Positions 34,764-44,926 of a stretch of DNA of 64,000 nucleotides are shown one piece after another. Below the pieces are notes generated by a model. The model was not told where the DNA came from and did not search any database. It saw only the letters and a list, made by a program, of their open reading frames with translations. The position numbers and the translations under genes were made by a program. The stretch is from Streptomyces massasporeus (GTDB taxonomy: Bacteria > Actinomycetota > Actinomycetes > Streptomycetales > Streptomycetaceae): contig NZ_BMSE01000003.1 in the NCBI RefSeq assembly GCF_014648995.1, forward strand, positions 62,001 through 126,000. The letters are read 5' to 3'. Each line of letters opens with the position of its first letter. Position 1 is the stretch's first letter.

Positions 34764-35330
34764 ATGAAGCGCCGTACGAAGATCGTCGTGCTCGGCTCCG
34801 CGCTGCTGCTCACGGCCGGGGTGGCCTCGGCCGCGACGGCGTCGGACGCGCCCCGGGAGCGGGCGACCGCCTCGGACGCGCCCCGGCAGCGGGAGGCCGC
34901 GGCCCTCACCGGCACCGCCAAGCTGTACCGCTCGGCCGGGGACGACATCACGTTCTCGTTCGACGCGCACCTGGCCGCCAAGGACAAGGCCGACCCGTCG
35001 AAGGCCACCGGCACCTTCGAGTTCAGCCACTATCTGAACGGCGAGGGCGCCCGGGCCGAGGTGAAGGTCGACTGCCTGCTGACCGGGGGCAAGGTCGCCG
35101 TCGTCTCCGGGGTCGTCACCGAGTCCGATCTGCCGGGCGCCGAGGGCAAGCGGGTCGGCGTCACCGTCCACGACCTCGGCCGCCACGACCGGCTCGGCTA
35201 CAGCTGGGCCTCGACGGGCAGCCCCGTCGACACGAAGGAGCTGCCCAAGTGCGTGAGCTCCGCCCCCTTCGAAAAGGTCGCGAAGGGGACGGGCGACTTC
35301 ACGGTCGTGCCGTGGCAGCCCGAGCTCTAG
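34764..35330 (+). CDS. Secreted protein of unknown function
   Basis: A 188-residue exported protein. A classical signal peptide (M-K-R-R-T-K, hydrophobic core about residues 8-22, A-S-A-A-T-A cleavage region) is followed by a short imperfect tandem duplication A-T-A-S-D-A-P-R-(E/Q)-R. The mature domain looks beta-rich, resembling repetin-like Streptomyces proteins, with two cysteines (C-L-L-T-G and K-C-V-S) that may form a disulphide. ATG 34764 follows AAGGAC. The stop overlaps the convergent MFS gene end by 32 bp. Confidence 0.75.
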   Translation: MKRRTKIVVLGSALLLTAGVASAATASDAPRERATASDAPRQREAAALTGTAKLYRSAGDDITFSFDAHLAAKDKADPSKATGTFEFSHYLNGEGARAEVKVDCLLTGGKVAVVSGVVTESDLPGAEGKRVGVTVHDLGRHDRLGYSWASTGSPVDTKELPKCVSSAPFEKVAKGTGDFTVVPWQPEL

Positions 35331-36495
35331 CCAGCGCCAGGGCCGTCACCAGGTAGGGGATCGCCAGGACCGCGAAGACGGTGCTGTGCGCCATGTCGGT
35401 CCCGAGCAGCGCGTACACGCCGAACGTGGCGACCGTCGCCAGCTCGGTGCCCAGACTCGCCACCGAGGTGAGCGTGGCCCGGCGGGATTCGTCGATGCGG
35501 TGCTGGAGACGGACGTCGGCGAGCACCTCGGCCAGCTGGAACCCGGCGAAGGCGAGACTCACCAGGACGACACCGGCCAGGGAGCGGGCCATGGCTCCCA
35601 CGGCCAGGGCGAGGGCGGCGCCCGCGAGCAGCACCGCGAGCCCCGTCGGGCCGAGGCGTTCGGCCGGTCCGGTCAGCAGGCTGCCGAGGGTGACGCCCGC
35701 CCAGATCAGCATGACGAGGAAGGGCACCGTGACCTCGGCGACGCCGAGATCGCGGATCAGCAGCGGGGTGTACTCGTCGAGCGCGCCCCATACCGCGGCG
35801 ACGGCCGGGATCAGCAGCAGGGCGCCACGCACCGCGCGGTTCCCGCGGGCCTCGGCGAGTCCGGTACGCAGGGTCGTCGCCCAGCTGTCGCCGGTGCTCT
35901 CCGGCCGCACCCGGTGCTCCGGGAACCGGGTCGCGGTGAGGGCGGTCAGCACACAGGCCAGGAAGCTCGCGGCACCGACCGCCTCGTAGCCGCCCCGGGT
36001 GACGACGGGCCCCGCGAGGCCGGTGGCGGCCACGGTGCCCAGCAGGCGCGCGGCCCGGGCCCGGCCCATCACCCGCGCGTACCGGTCGGCGGCACCGAGC
36101 CGGTCCAGCTCGTCGTAGACCAGTGCCTCCAGCGCGCCGGAGCCGAGCGCCCCGCCCGCGCCCCACAGGACGAAGCCGGCCGCGAAGGCCCCGTACGACG
36201 GGACGACCACCCACAGCGCGAAGCCGGCGGCGGTCAGCAGCGGGCCGATCCACAGCAGCCTGCGTCGCGACATCGCGTCGGCCCAGGCGCCGGAGGGCAC
36301 TTCGAGCACCACACCGGTGACCGACCACAGGGCGAACAGGGAGGAGATCTGCCAGAGCGGCATGCCGGTGTCGGCGAACAGCAGCGCGTACACCGGGTAG
36401 AGCAGGACGAAGTCGTCGAGGAACGCGTAGCCGTACAGCGTGCGCGTCAGGCGGCGGACGCCGGTGGCGGGCACGCGGGCGGGTGAGAGTGTCAT
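35299..36495 (-). CDS. MFS transporter
   Basis: A 398-residue polytopic protein with about 12 hydrophobic segments. G-A-W-A-D-A-M-S-R-R-R lies in the loop after helix 2, which is the MFS signature. Its start F-L-D-D-F-V-L-L-Y-P-V-Y resembles exporters for drugs or small molecules. The substrate cannot be assigned. ATG 36495. It is downstream of, and on the same strand as, the Lrp regulator at 36632, separated by 136 bp. Confidence 0.82.
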   Translation of the reverse strand: MTLSPARVPATGVRRLTRTLYGYAFLDDFVLLYPVYALLFADTGMPLWQISSLFALWSVTGVVLEVPSGAWADAMSRRRLLWIGPLLTAAGFALWVVVPSYGAFAAGFVLWGAGGALGSGALEALVYDELDRLGAADRYARVMGRARAARLLGTVAATGLAGPVVTRGGYEAVGAASFLACVLTALTATRFPEHRVRPESTGDSWATTLRTGLAEARGNRAVRGALLLIPAVAAVWGALDEYTPLLIRDLGVAEVTVPFLVMLIWAGVTLGSLLTGPAERLGPTGLAVLLAGAALALAVGAMARSLAGVVLVSLAFAGFQLAEVLADVRLQHRIDESRRATLTSVASLGTELATVATFGVYALLGTDMAHSTVFAVLAIPYLVTALALARARAATARP

Positions 36496-36631
36496 GGGGC
36501 CTTCCCGGAGGGACGGATCGGACGCCGGAGGTACGGCGGCCGAGGAGGTCCTCGGGAGGCACGGCTGGTGGATCAATGTCGCCAGGTCATGACACCCAGG
36601 CTAGGGGTGTCGTCCGCCGGCGGCCACGGAG

Positions 36632-37084
36632 TTACGTGGGCGAACCCGACGAGAAGCGCCGCAGCAGCGGCGAGAGCACGAGCACGGACTTGGTCCGCTC
36701 GACGAACGGCTCCCCGGCGATCCGCTCCAGGACCCGTTCGAAGTGGCGCATGTCGGAGGCGAAGACCTGGGCGATCGCGTCCGCGTCCCCGGTGACGGTG
36801 GACGCGGCCACGACCTCCTGGTAGCGCTCCAGGCCCCGCTGGATGGTCTCCGGGGAGGTGTTCCCGCGGCAGTAGATCTCGACGAACCCCTCGGTCTCCC
36901 AGCCGAGGGCGACCGGGTCCACCCGTACGGTGAATCCGGTGATGGCTCCGGTGGCCCGCAGCCGGTCCACGCGCCGTTTCACCGCGGGCGCGGACAGGCC
37001 GACGAGCGAGCCGATGTCGGCGTAGGAGCGGCGGGCGTCCTCGGCGAGGGCGTGCACGATGCGTTCGTCGAGATCGTTCAGCAC
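36632..37084 (-). CDS. Lrp/AsnC family transcriptional regulator
   Basis: A 150-residue regulator. The helix-turn-helix is around Y-A-D-I-G-S-L-V-G-L-S-A-P-A-V-K-R-R-V, followed by an RAM ligand domain with V-T-G-D-A-D-A-I-A-Q-V-F. GTG 37084 begins the D-L-D-E-R-I-V-H helix. No strong ribosome-binding site is visible, but the start lies only 10 bp after the permease stop, so translational coupling is likely. As the second gene of the permease operon it probably senses an amino acid and controls that operon through the repeated TTGC/GCAA half-sites at 38676-38735. Confidence 0.9.
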   Translation of the reverse strand: MLNDLDERIVHALAEDARRSYADIGSLVGLSAPAVKRRVDRLRATGAITGFTVRVDPVALGWETEGFVEIYCRGNTSPETIQRGLERYQEVVAASTVTGDADAIAQVFASDMRHFERVLERIAGEPFVERTKSVLVLSPLLRRFSSGSPT

Positions 37085-37094
37085 AGTGGGTTGA

Positions 37095-38564
37095 TCACTT
37101 TTCGGATGGTGCGAGTCGGGAACGGCGGTAGCCGTACCCGAAGTAGAACACGAGACCGGCGGCCATCCAGACACCGAAGACCACCCAGGTCACGGTGGAC
37201 AGGCTGCCCATCATCCACACGCAGAAGGCGAAGCCCAGCGCGGGCAGGACCGGCGAGAGCGGCACCCGGAAGGTGCGGGGCATGTCCGGCTTGGTGCGGC
37301 GCAGGACGACGACGGCCACGTTGACGAGGGCGAAGGCGAACAGGGTGCCGATGCTGGTGGCGTCGGCGAGCTGCCCGAGCGGGATCGCGGCGGCCAGGAC
37401 TCCGCAGAAGAGGGAGACGATCAGGGTGTTGGCGCGGGGGGCGCCGGTCTTCGGGTGGACCTTGGCGAACACCTTCGGCACGAGGCCGTCGCGGGACATG
37501 GCGAACAGGATGCGGGTCTGGCCGTACAGCACGGTCAGCACCACGCTGGCGATGGCGATGACGGCGCAGAACGCCAGCAGTGTGCCCCAGAAGGTCTGCC
37601 CGGTGACCTCGCGCATGATCTGGGCGAGGGCGGCCTCGGAGTCGGTGAAGCCCTTCCAGGGCTTGGCGCCGACCGCGACGGCCGCGACGAGGACGTACAG
37701 CGCGGTGACGATGACCAGCGACAGCATGATCGCGCGGGGCAGGTCGCGCTGGGCGTTCTTGGCCTCCTCGCCCGCGGTGGAGGCGGCGTCGAAGCCGATG
37801 TAGGAGAAGAACAGCGTGGCGCCGGCCGCGCTGACTCCGGCCATGCCGAGCGGCATGAAGTTCTCGTAGTTGCCGGAGCGGAAGCCCTGGACGCCGATGG
37901 CGCAGAACATCACCAGCGCGGCGATCTTCACGACGACCATGACGGTGTTGGCGCGGGCGGACTCGCGGGCGCCGCCCAGCAGGAACGCCATCGCGAGCAG
38001 GACGACGATCAGCGCCGGCAGGTTGAACACGCCGCCGTCGCCGGGCGGGGCGGAGAGGGCGGCCGGGATGGTGACGCCGATGGTCCCGTCGAGCAGTTCG
38101 TTGAGGTACTCGCCCCAGCCGACCGCGACGGCGGCGACCGACACGCCGTACTCCAGGACCAGGCACCAGCCGCATATCCAGGCGATCAGCTCGCCCATCG
38201 TTGCGTACGCATACGAGTAGGAGGAGCCGGCGACCGGGATGGTGCCGGCCAGTTCGGCATAGGACAGGGCCGAGAACAGGGCGGTGAGGCCGGCGATGAC
38301 GAAGGAGAGCGTGACGGCCGGGCCCGCCTTGGGGACGGCTTCGCCGAGGACGACGAAGATGCCGGTGCCGAGGGTGGCACCGATGCTGATCATGGTGAGC
38401 TGCCACAGCCCGAGGGTGCGGCGCAGCGAGCCTCCCTCGCCCTGCCCACCCTCCGCGACCAGGCGTTCCACGGGCTTGCGGCGCATGAGGCGCGCGCCGA
38501 TGCCGGGGGACGCAGGGGCGGCTTTCTGGCCTGGGTTCTGCGGGGGTGCGCCTTGGTCGAGCAC
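37095..38564 (-). CDS. Amino acid permease (APC family, CAT-like)
   Basis: A 489-residue transporter with about 12 transmembrane segments. The APC helix 1 motif I-G-A-T-L-G-T-G-I-F-V is at about residues 62-72, and the helix 6 region contains F-S-Y-I-G-F-D. A basic N-terminal tail of about 50 residues precedes the first helix. Cationic amino acid transporters share this layout; the exact substrate is unknown. GTG 38564 has AAGGAG 7 nt upstream. It forms an operon with the Lrp regulator and lies near the amine oxidase/amidase pair, so uptake of an aromatic or basic amino acid for that pathway is possible (inference). Confidence 0.9.
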   Translation of the reverse strand: MLDQGAPPQNPGQKAAPASPGIGARLMRRKPVERLVAEGGQGEGGSLRRTLGLWQLTMISIGATLGTGIFVVLGEAVPKAGPAVTLSFVIAGLTALFSALSYAELAGTIPVAGSSYSYAYATMGELIAWICGWCLVLEYGVSVAAVAVGWGEYLNELLDGTIGVTIPAALSAPPGDGGVFNLPALIVVLLAMAFLLGGARESARANTVMVVVKIAALVMFCAIGVQGFRSGNYENFMPLGMAGVSAAGATLFFSYIGFDAASTAGEEAKNAQRDLPRAIMLSLVIVTALYVLVAAVAVGAKPWKGFTDSEAALAQIMREVTGQTFWGTLLAFCAVIAIASVVLTVLYGQTRILFAMSRDGLVPKVFAKVHPKTGAPRANTLIVSLFCGVLAAAIPLGQLADATSIGTLFAFALVNVAVVVLRRTKPDMPRTFRVPLSPVLPALGFAFCVWMMGSLSTVTWVVFGVWMAAGLVFYFGYGYRRSRLAPSEK

Positions 38565-38675
38565 GCGCTGGCTCCTTTTCGCTGCCGGTCAGGGCGGCAG
38601 GGACCGCGGGCACCCTTGAGCAGGGACCCACCGAGCGGAGTCCCCGCCACGCCACGTACGAGGCGACAGCCTATG

Positions 38676-38735
38676 AGCAACGGCGTTGCTGTCGAAATGC
38701 AGCAACCTTGCGCGTACCTGCAAGATCATTGCGTT
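38676..38735 (-). promoter_or_regulatory. Cluster of Lrp/AsnC-like operator half-sites
   Basis: Three overlapping inverted pairs occur in 50 bp: AGCAAC-GGC-GTTGCT, GTTGCTG (38685-38691) with CAGCAAC (38700-38706), and CTTGC (38707-38711) with GCAAG (38720-38724), then another ATTGCG. Lrp/AsnC proteins bind such TTGC/GCAA arrays. It lies 110-170 bp upstream of the permease start. Confidence 0.6.
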
Positions 38736-38819
38736 CCCCGGGGCTGGGCGGGTGTTCGTTGCGGGACGGCTGTCGAGTGTTGCACCGGCGCTCCTCAAAG
38801 GGCCCCGACGACGCAACGA

Positions 38820-38863
38820 AACGGCCCCCGGACGTCCCGCTGGGCGGGTCGACGGGGGCCGTT
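38820..38863. terminator. Terminator after guaB1
   Basis: AACGGCCCCC (38820-38829) pairs with GGGGGCCGTT (38854-38863), and the enclosed CCCGC/GCGGG can pair further. It lies 20 bp beyond the guaB1 stop codon. Confidence 0.75.
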
Positions 38864-38882
38864 CGACGGTGCGTTGGGGCCG

Positions 38883-40433
<1,551 letters not shown>

Positions 40434-40808
40434 TCATCCAGGCTGGTCAGGGGGCGTCTCGGAGGATTCTCCAAGGCCGAGGGTCACAAACAGCCCCGGA
40501 CCCCGGTCCGTCGCCTCGGCGAAGATCTCCTCGGCGACCTGCCACTCGTCCGGCCGCGTCTCGGCGTACCTGCGCCAGCCCTGCACGACGAGCAGCAGCC
40601 CCCGCTCCCCGGCCTCCTCGGGCCAGAGGGCGGGGTCGGCCAGACAGTCGGCCAGCGCGTCCCAGTTGCGGCCGAACCAGTCGGGCAGGGCCAGGTCGCG
40701 GGCGCAGCGGTCCATGAGACCCGCCTTGTCCGTGACCCCGCCCAGATCGAGGACGACCACGATCCGGCCCGCCGGATCGCCGGTCACCCCGCGCGGCTCC
40801 CCGACCAC
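40434..40808 (-). CDS. Barstar family protein
   Basis: A 124-residue protein with the barstar fold. The signature is V-L-D-L-G-G-V-T-D-K-A-G-L-M-D followed by F-G-R-N-W-D-A-L-A-D-C-L, the helix by which barstar blocks the barnase active site, and later L-V-V-Q-G-W. It should inhibit a secreted ribonuclease of the barnase type, but no ribonuclease gene is in the window. GTG 40808 lies 3 bp after the stop of the SorC-type regulator, so it is co-translated with that gene. Confidence 0.85.
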   Translation of the reverse strand: MVGEPRGVTGDPAGRIVVVLDLGGVTDKAGLMDRCARDLALPDWFGRNWDALADCLADPALWPEEAGERGLLLVVQGWRRYAETRPDEWQVAEEIFAEATDRGPGLFVTLGLGESSETPPDQPG

Positions 40809-40811
40809 CCG

Positions 40812-41831
40812 TCAGACCCCGTCCGGGTCGGACCGGTTGAGCGCGGACTTCGGTGCCGGGCCGGCCGTCATCAGGTAGTCCGCGGCCGACGTGTCCGTCA
40901 CCAGGCTGGTGACGAGCCCGGACCGCAGCACCGCGTCGATCGCGGGCCCCTTGCGCTGCCCGCCCGCGATCGCCACGACCTCGGGGATCCGGCGGAGCTG
41001 GTCGGCCTTCACCGTGATGCACCGCTCGCCCAGGTCCCGGCCGACCCGGCGGCCGTCGGCGTCGAAGAGGTGCGCGGACATCTCGGCGGCGACACCGAGC
41101 GAGGCGTAGTGCGCGCGCTCCTCGTCGCTGAGCATGTCGTGCACCGTGGAGATGCCCGGCTCCCAGGAGCCGATGGAGACACAGGCGACCGTGACCTTGT
41201 CGAAGTGCTCGAAGGCCCGGGCGATCCCGGTCTGGTTGCGCAGTGCCGTGGCGGTGGCCGCGTCGGGCAGCAGCATCGGCGCGTAGATGGGGTGGGCGTC
41301 GCCGCCGGACACCTGGGCGGCTCGGCGTACGGCCTCGACCGAGCCGCGCTCGGCGGTCCCGGCGTCGTACACGCCCGTCAGCTGCACCACCGTGCACGGG
41401 GGCAGCCGGTCGAGCGCCGCCGCCATGTGGATGGTGGAGCGACCCCAGGCCAGGCCCAGCACATCACCTTCGTCGACCAGTTCGCCGAGCAGGTCGGCGG
41501 CCACCTCTCCCAGGTTCTCGGGGTCGGGCGACTCCTCGGCCTCGGCCGGAGACTCGACCACGACGGCGTGCCTGAGGCCGTAGCGGGCGCGGAGCGCGTC
41601 CGAGCGCTCGGCGTCCAGCTCGGCAGGCACACGGATCTCGATTCGTACGAGATCCCGTTCGAGAGCGGTTTCCAGGACCCGGGCCACCTTGAAGCGGCTG
41701 ACGCCGAACTCCTCCGCGATCTGGATCTTGGACTTGCCCTCGAGGTAGAAGCGGCGGGCCATGGCCGCCGCCTGCACCAGCTCAGCGGGTCCCATCCGCA
41801 TGGCTGACCGGCCCGCCGACATACCCGACAC
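40812..41831 (-). CDS. SorC/DeoR-type sugar-binding transcriptional regulator
   Basis: A 339-residue regulator. The N-terminal helix-turn-helix (K-S-K-I-Q-I-A-E-E-F-G-V-S-R-F-K-V-A-R-V) is followed by a sugar-phosphate-binding domain of the SorC/CggR type (about 60-335; L-G-L-A-W-G-R-S-T, V-A-C-V-S-I-G-S-W and V-A-I-A-G-G motifs). GTG 41831 is preferred because GAGGAG lies 6 nt upstream; a GTG at 41855 would add eight residues. It lies about 100 bp after rpe on the same strand, so a pentose or triose phosphate is a reasonable ligand guess. Confidence 0.88.
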   Translation of the reverse strand: MSGMSAGRSAMRMGPAELVQAAAMARRFYLEGKSKIQIAEEFGVSRFKVARVLETALERDLVRIEIRVPAELDAERSDALRARYGLRHAVVVESPAEAEESPDPENLGEVAADLLGELVDEGDVLGLAWGRSTIHMAAALDRLPPCTVVQLTGVYDAGTAERGSVEAVRRAAQVSGGDAHPIYAPMLLPDAATATALRNQTGIARAFEHFDKVTVACVSIGSWEPGISTVHDMLSDEERAHYASLGVAAEMSAHLFDADGRRVGRDLGERCITVKADQLRRIPEVVAIAGGQRKGPAIDAVLRSGLVTSLVTDTSAADYLMTAGPAPKSALNRSDPDGV

Positions 41832-41933
41832 GGCGATCTCCTCACTGCTGTTCACACTCTGGATTCGCCGTTCATCCTTGCAGATGTGGCGCGGTTGATC
41901 AGCCCTGATGAGAGCCGTTCACTTTGCTGTGGC

Positions 41934-42620
41934 TCAGTGGTCGCAGGCCCAGGAGGCCTTCGCCGTGGCCGCCTCGGCCTGTGTGCGTAGTGCACGTACC
42001 GCCTGGGCCGGGTCGTTTGCCCCGTAGACCGCCGATCCGGCCACGAAGACGTCGGCTCCGGCGTCCGCGCACCGCTCGATCGTGGAAGCGGAAACTCCGC
42101 CGTCGACCTGGAGCCAGAGCTCCAGTCCGTGCTTGTTGATCAACTCGCGGGTGCGGCGAATCTTCGGAAGCATGATGTCGAGAAAGGCCTGTCCCCCGAA
42201 GCCCGGTTCGACCGTCATGATCAGCAGCATGTCGAGCTCGGGGAGCAGGTCCTCGTACGGCTCGATGGGGGTCGCGGGCTTCAGCGCCATGGAGGCGCGG
42301 GCGCCCTTGGCACGGATTTCCCTGGCGAGCCGGACGGGAGCCGCGGCGGCCTCGACGTGGAAGGTGACCGAACCGGCCCCCGCTTCCACGTACTGGGGCG
42401 CCCACCGATCGGGGGCCTCGATCATCAGATGGCAGTCCAGCGGGGTGTCCGTCGCACGGGCCAGCGACTCTACGACCGGCACGCCGAGCGTGAGGTTCGG
42501 GACGAAATGGTTGTCCATGACGTCGACGTGGAGCCAGTCGGCTCCTTCCACGGCCTTCGCCTCGTCCGCGAGGCGGGCGAAATCTGCGGACAGGATGCTG
42601 GGGTTGATCTGCGCGGCCAT
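41934..42620 (-). CDS. rpe: Ribulose-phosphate 3-epimerase
   Basis: A 228-residue TIM-barrel enzyme interconverting ribulose 5-phosphate and xylulose 5-phosphate in the pentose phosphate pathway. The metal/catalytic motifs [27 protein letters not shown] and V-D-G-G-V are all present, so it should be active. ATG 42620. It is the first of a minus-strand group with the SorC-type regulator and barstar genes. Confidence 0.97.
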   Translation of the reverse strand: MAAQINPSILSADFARLADEAKAVEGADWLHVDVMDNHFVPNLTLGVPVVESLARATDTPLDCHLMIEAPDRWAPQYVEAGAGSVTFHVEAAAAPVRLAREIRAKGARASMALKPATPIEPYEDLLPELDMLLIMTVEPGFGGQAFLDIMLPKIRRTRELINKHGLELWLQVDGGVSASTIERCADAGADVFVAGSAVYGANDPAQAVRALRTQAEAATAKASWACDH

Positions 42621-42689
42621 GTCCTAAGACTGCCATGCCCTCCAGGGGTCGTGGGCATCGGTCCCGGGTGGCCAGGGTGGTTCGTCGGG

Positions 42690-42740
42690 TGCGGACCGTT
42701 TGTCGCTGATCGCGCCCACGCGGCGGAGCCGCGGATGTCA
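42690..42740. repeat. Part of a Streptomyces dispersed intergenic repeat
   Basis: The stretch CGCTGATCGCGCCCACGCGG followed by CGGAGCCGC is a sequence I recall as frequent between Streptomyces genes, often linked to the GGGGAACTGCGCGA elements. It lies in the divergent rpe/MMPL promoter region. Confidence 0.45.
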
Positions 42741-42784
42741 TTGCCCCACGCCCCCGAGGGGGCGCTGCCGTCGAGGGGGCCGTC

Positions 42785-44926
42785 ATGAAGCAGGGTGTCG
42801 CTCATCTCGTCTGCGGGCGGCGGGCCAAGTGGCTGGTCCTGGGCCTGTGGGTGGTCGTGCTGTTCATCGCCGCCCCGTTCGCCATGAAGCTCACCGACGC
42901 GCAGGACAACGACGCCGCGTCGTGGCTGCCGGGGTCCGCGGAGTCGACTCAGGTGCTGCAGATCTCCGAGGACTTCCGGCCGGAGCAGATCCCGGCGGTG
43001 GTGATCTACGCGCGGGAGAGCGGCCTGACGGTCCAGGACCGGGCGGTGATCGCCGAGGACGTGCGGCAGCTGAAGCAGCTGAGCGACCACGGCATCATCG
43101 GGGAGCAGACGCGGGGGCCGGTGTTCGACCGGCAGGCCGATCCGCGCGCGGCCCAGGTCTTCGTGCCGATCATGATGGACGAGGAGGGCTGGGAACGGAT
43201 CTCACCCGCCGTGGACTCCATCCGGGACGACGTCGGCACGGGCGTCGACGGGATGACCGTGCACATCACGGGCCCGGGCGGCACGTCCGCGGACTTCGCG
43301 GAGGCCTTCGAGGGCATCGACTCGACCCTGCTGCTCTCCGCGATGGCCGTCGTCATCGTCATGCTGCTCATCACCTACCGCAGCCTGACGCTGTTGCTGG
43401 TCCCCCTGGTCGCGGTCGTCTGCGCGCTGTTCGCCGCCCAGGCGCTGATCTACCTGCTGGCCGAGCACGGGGGCCTGACGGTCAACGGTCAGAGTGCGGG
43501 CATCCTCACGGTGCTGGTCTTCGGGGCGGGGACGGACTACGCCCTGCTGCTGGTGGCCCGCTACCGGGAGGAACTGCGCCGGCACGAGGACCGGCACGAG
43601 GCGATGGCCCTGGCCCTGCACCGCGCCGGCCCTGCCGTGCTCGCCTCCGGCGCGACGGTCGTGCTGAGCATGCTGGTGCTGCTGGCCGCCGAGATGAACT
43701 CCACGAGCGGCCTGGGCCCGGTGGCCGCGATCGGCGTCGCCGTCGCCCTGGTGGCGATGATGAGCCTGTTCCCGGCCCTGCTGGTGATCTTCGGCCGCTG
43801 GATCTTCTGGCCGGTCGTCCCGCACTACGGCAGCCCCGACCCGACCGAGAGCGGCGTATGGGCCCGCATGGGCCGCCGTTTCGCCCGCCGCCCGCGGATG
43901 GTCTGGGCCGTGACGGCGCTCGCGCTGGCGGTCTGCTCGCTGGGCCTGATCCAGCTGCGCGCGGAGGGCATCGGCAACGCGGACGCGTTCACCGGGAAAC
44001 CGGACTCGATCACCGGGCAGGAGATCTCGGCGCGCTACTTCCCGGCGGGCAGCGGTGACCCGTTGGTCATCGTCAGCAACCAGGCGCAGGCCGTGCAGGT
44101 GGGCCGTGCGGTCGCCGGGACGCAGGGCGTGGTCCCCCAGTCACTCGGTCTGCCACCCGGCACCAGACCGGCCTTCGAGGGCAAGGTCCTCTTCGAGGCC
44201 ACCATGACCGCCCCGGCGGACAGCGAGGCCGCCAAGCAGACGGTGGAGCGGGTGCGGGACGCCGTGCACGCGGTGCCGGACGCCGACGCCAAGGTCGGCG
44301 GCGGTACGGCGGCCCTGCTGGACATGGACGAGGCGACCACGCACGACAACGTGCTGATCATCCCGCTGGTGCTGGTGGTCGTCCTGCTGATCCTGTGCGG
44401 CCTGCTGCGCGCCCTGATCGCCCCGCTGCTGCTGATCGGGACGGTGATCCTGTCGTTCGCGGCGGCCCTCGGCATCAGCGCGCTCGCGTTCCGGTACATC
44501 TTCGACTACGCGGGCGAGGCGACCGACTTCCCGCTGTTCGTCTTCGTGTTCCTGGTCGCCCTGGGCATCGACTACAACATCTTCCTGACCACCCGCATCC
44601 GCGAGGAGGCGACCCGCCAGGGCACCAGACCGGGCGTCATCACGGGCCTCGCGGCCACCGGGGCGGTCATCACCTCCGCCGGCCTGGTCCTGGCCGGTAC
44701 CTTCGCCGCCCTCGGCACCCTGCCGATGGTCGCCTTCGCCGAGATCGGATTCACGGTCGCCCTCGGCGTCCTCATCGACACCTTCATCGTCCGCTCGGTC
44801 CTGGTGACCTCGCTGTTCCTGGACGTCGGGCCGAAGGTGTGGTGGCCGCACCGGCTGGCGCACCACGACGGCGGGGCGCCCGACCGGACGGCCGTGGGAG
44901 CGGGGGTCAGCCGGTCCGACGAATGA
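42785..44926 (+). CDS. MMPL/RND family transporter
   Basis: A 713-residue RND-superfamily exporter of the actinobacterial MMPL type. One membrane helix (about 15-35) is followed by a large extracytoplasmic loop (about 36-165) and a block of five helices (about 170-340). The whole unit then repeats in the second half (helix about 370, loop 395-510, helices 515-690). The G-T-D-Y-A-L-L-L-V-A-R-Y and G-I-D-Y-N-I-F-L-T-T-R proton-relay motifs are both intact. Cargo is probably a lipid or drug, not identifiable here. ATG 42785 follows GAGGGGGC. The stop overlaps the convergent rsmB end by 20 bp. Confidence 0.92.
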   Translation: MKQGVAHLVCGRRAKWLVLGLWVVVLFIAAPFAMKLTDAQDNDAASWLPGSAESTQVLQISEDFRPEQIPAVVIYARESGLTVQDRAVIAEDVRQLKQLSDHGIIGEQTRGPVFDRQADPRAAQVFVPIMMDEEGWERISPAVDSIRDDVGTGVDGMTVHITGPGGTSADFAEAFEGIDSTLLLSAMAVVIVMLLITYRSLTLLLVPLVAVVCALFAAQALIYLLAEHGGLTVNGQSAGILTVLVFGAGTDYALLLVARYREELRRHEDRHEAMALALHRAGPAVLASGATVVLSMLVLLAAEMNSTSGLGPVAAIGVAVALVAMMSLFPALLVIFGRWIFWPVVPHYGSPDPTESGVWARMGRRFARRPRMVWAVTALALAVCSLGLIQLRAEGIGNADAFTGKPDSITGQEISARYFPAGSGDPLVIVSNQAQAVQVGRAVAGTQGVVPQSLGLPPGTRPAFEGKVLFEATMTAPADSEAAKQTVERVRDAVHAVPDADAKVGGGTAALLDMDEATTHDNVLIIPLVLVVVLLILCGLLRALIAPLLLIGTVILSFAAALGISALAFRYIFDYAGEATDFPLFVFVFLVALGIDYNIFLTTRIREEATRQGTRPGVITGLAATGAVITSAGLVLAGTFAALGTLPMVAFAEIGFTVALGVLIDTFIVRSVLVTSLFLDVGPKVWWPHRLAHHDGGAPDRTAVGAGVSRSDE

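Larger units (their letters stand above)
38565..38882. other. Intergenic region between permease and guaB1
   Basis: A 318-bp gap. It contains the Lrp-type half-site cluster (38676-38735) upstream of the permease and the guaB1 terminator (38820-38863). No gene is seen. Confidence 0.6.
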
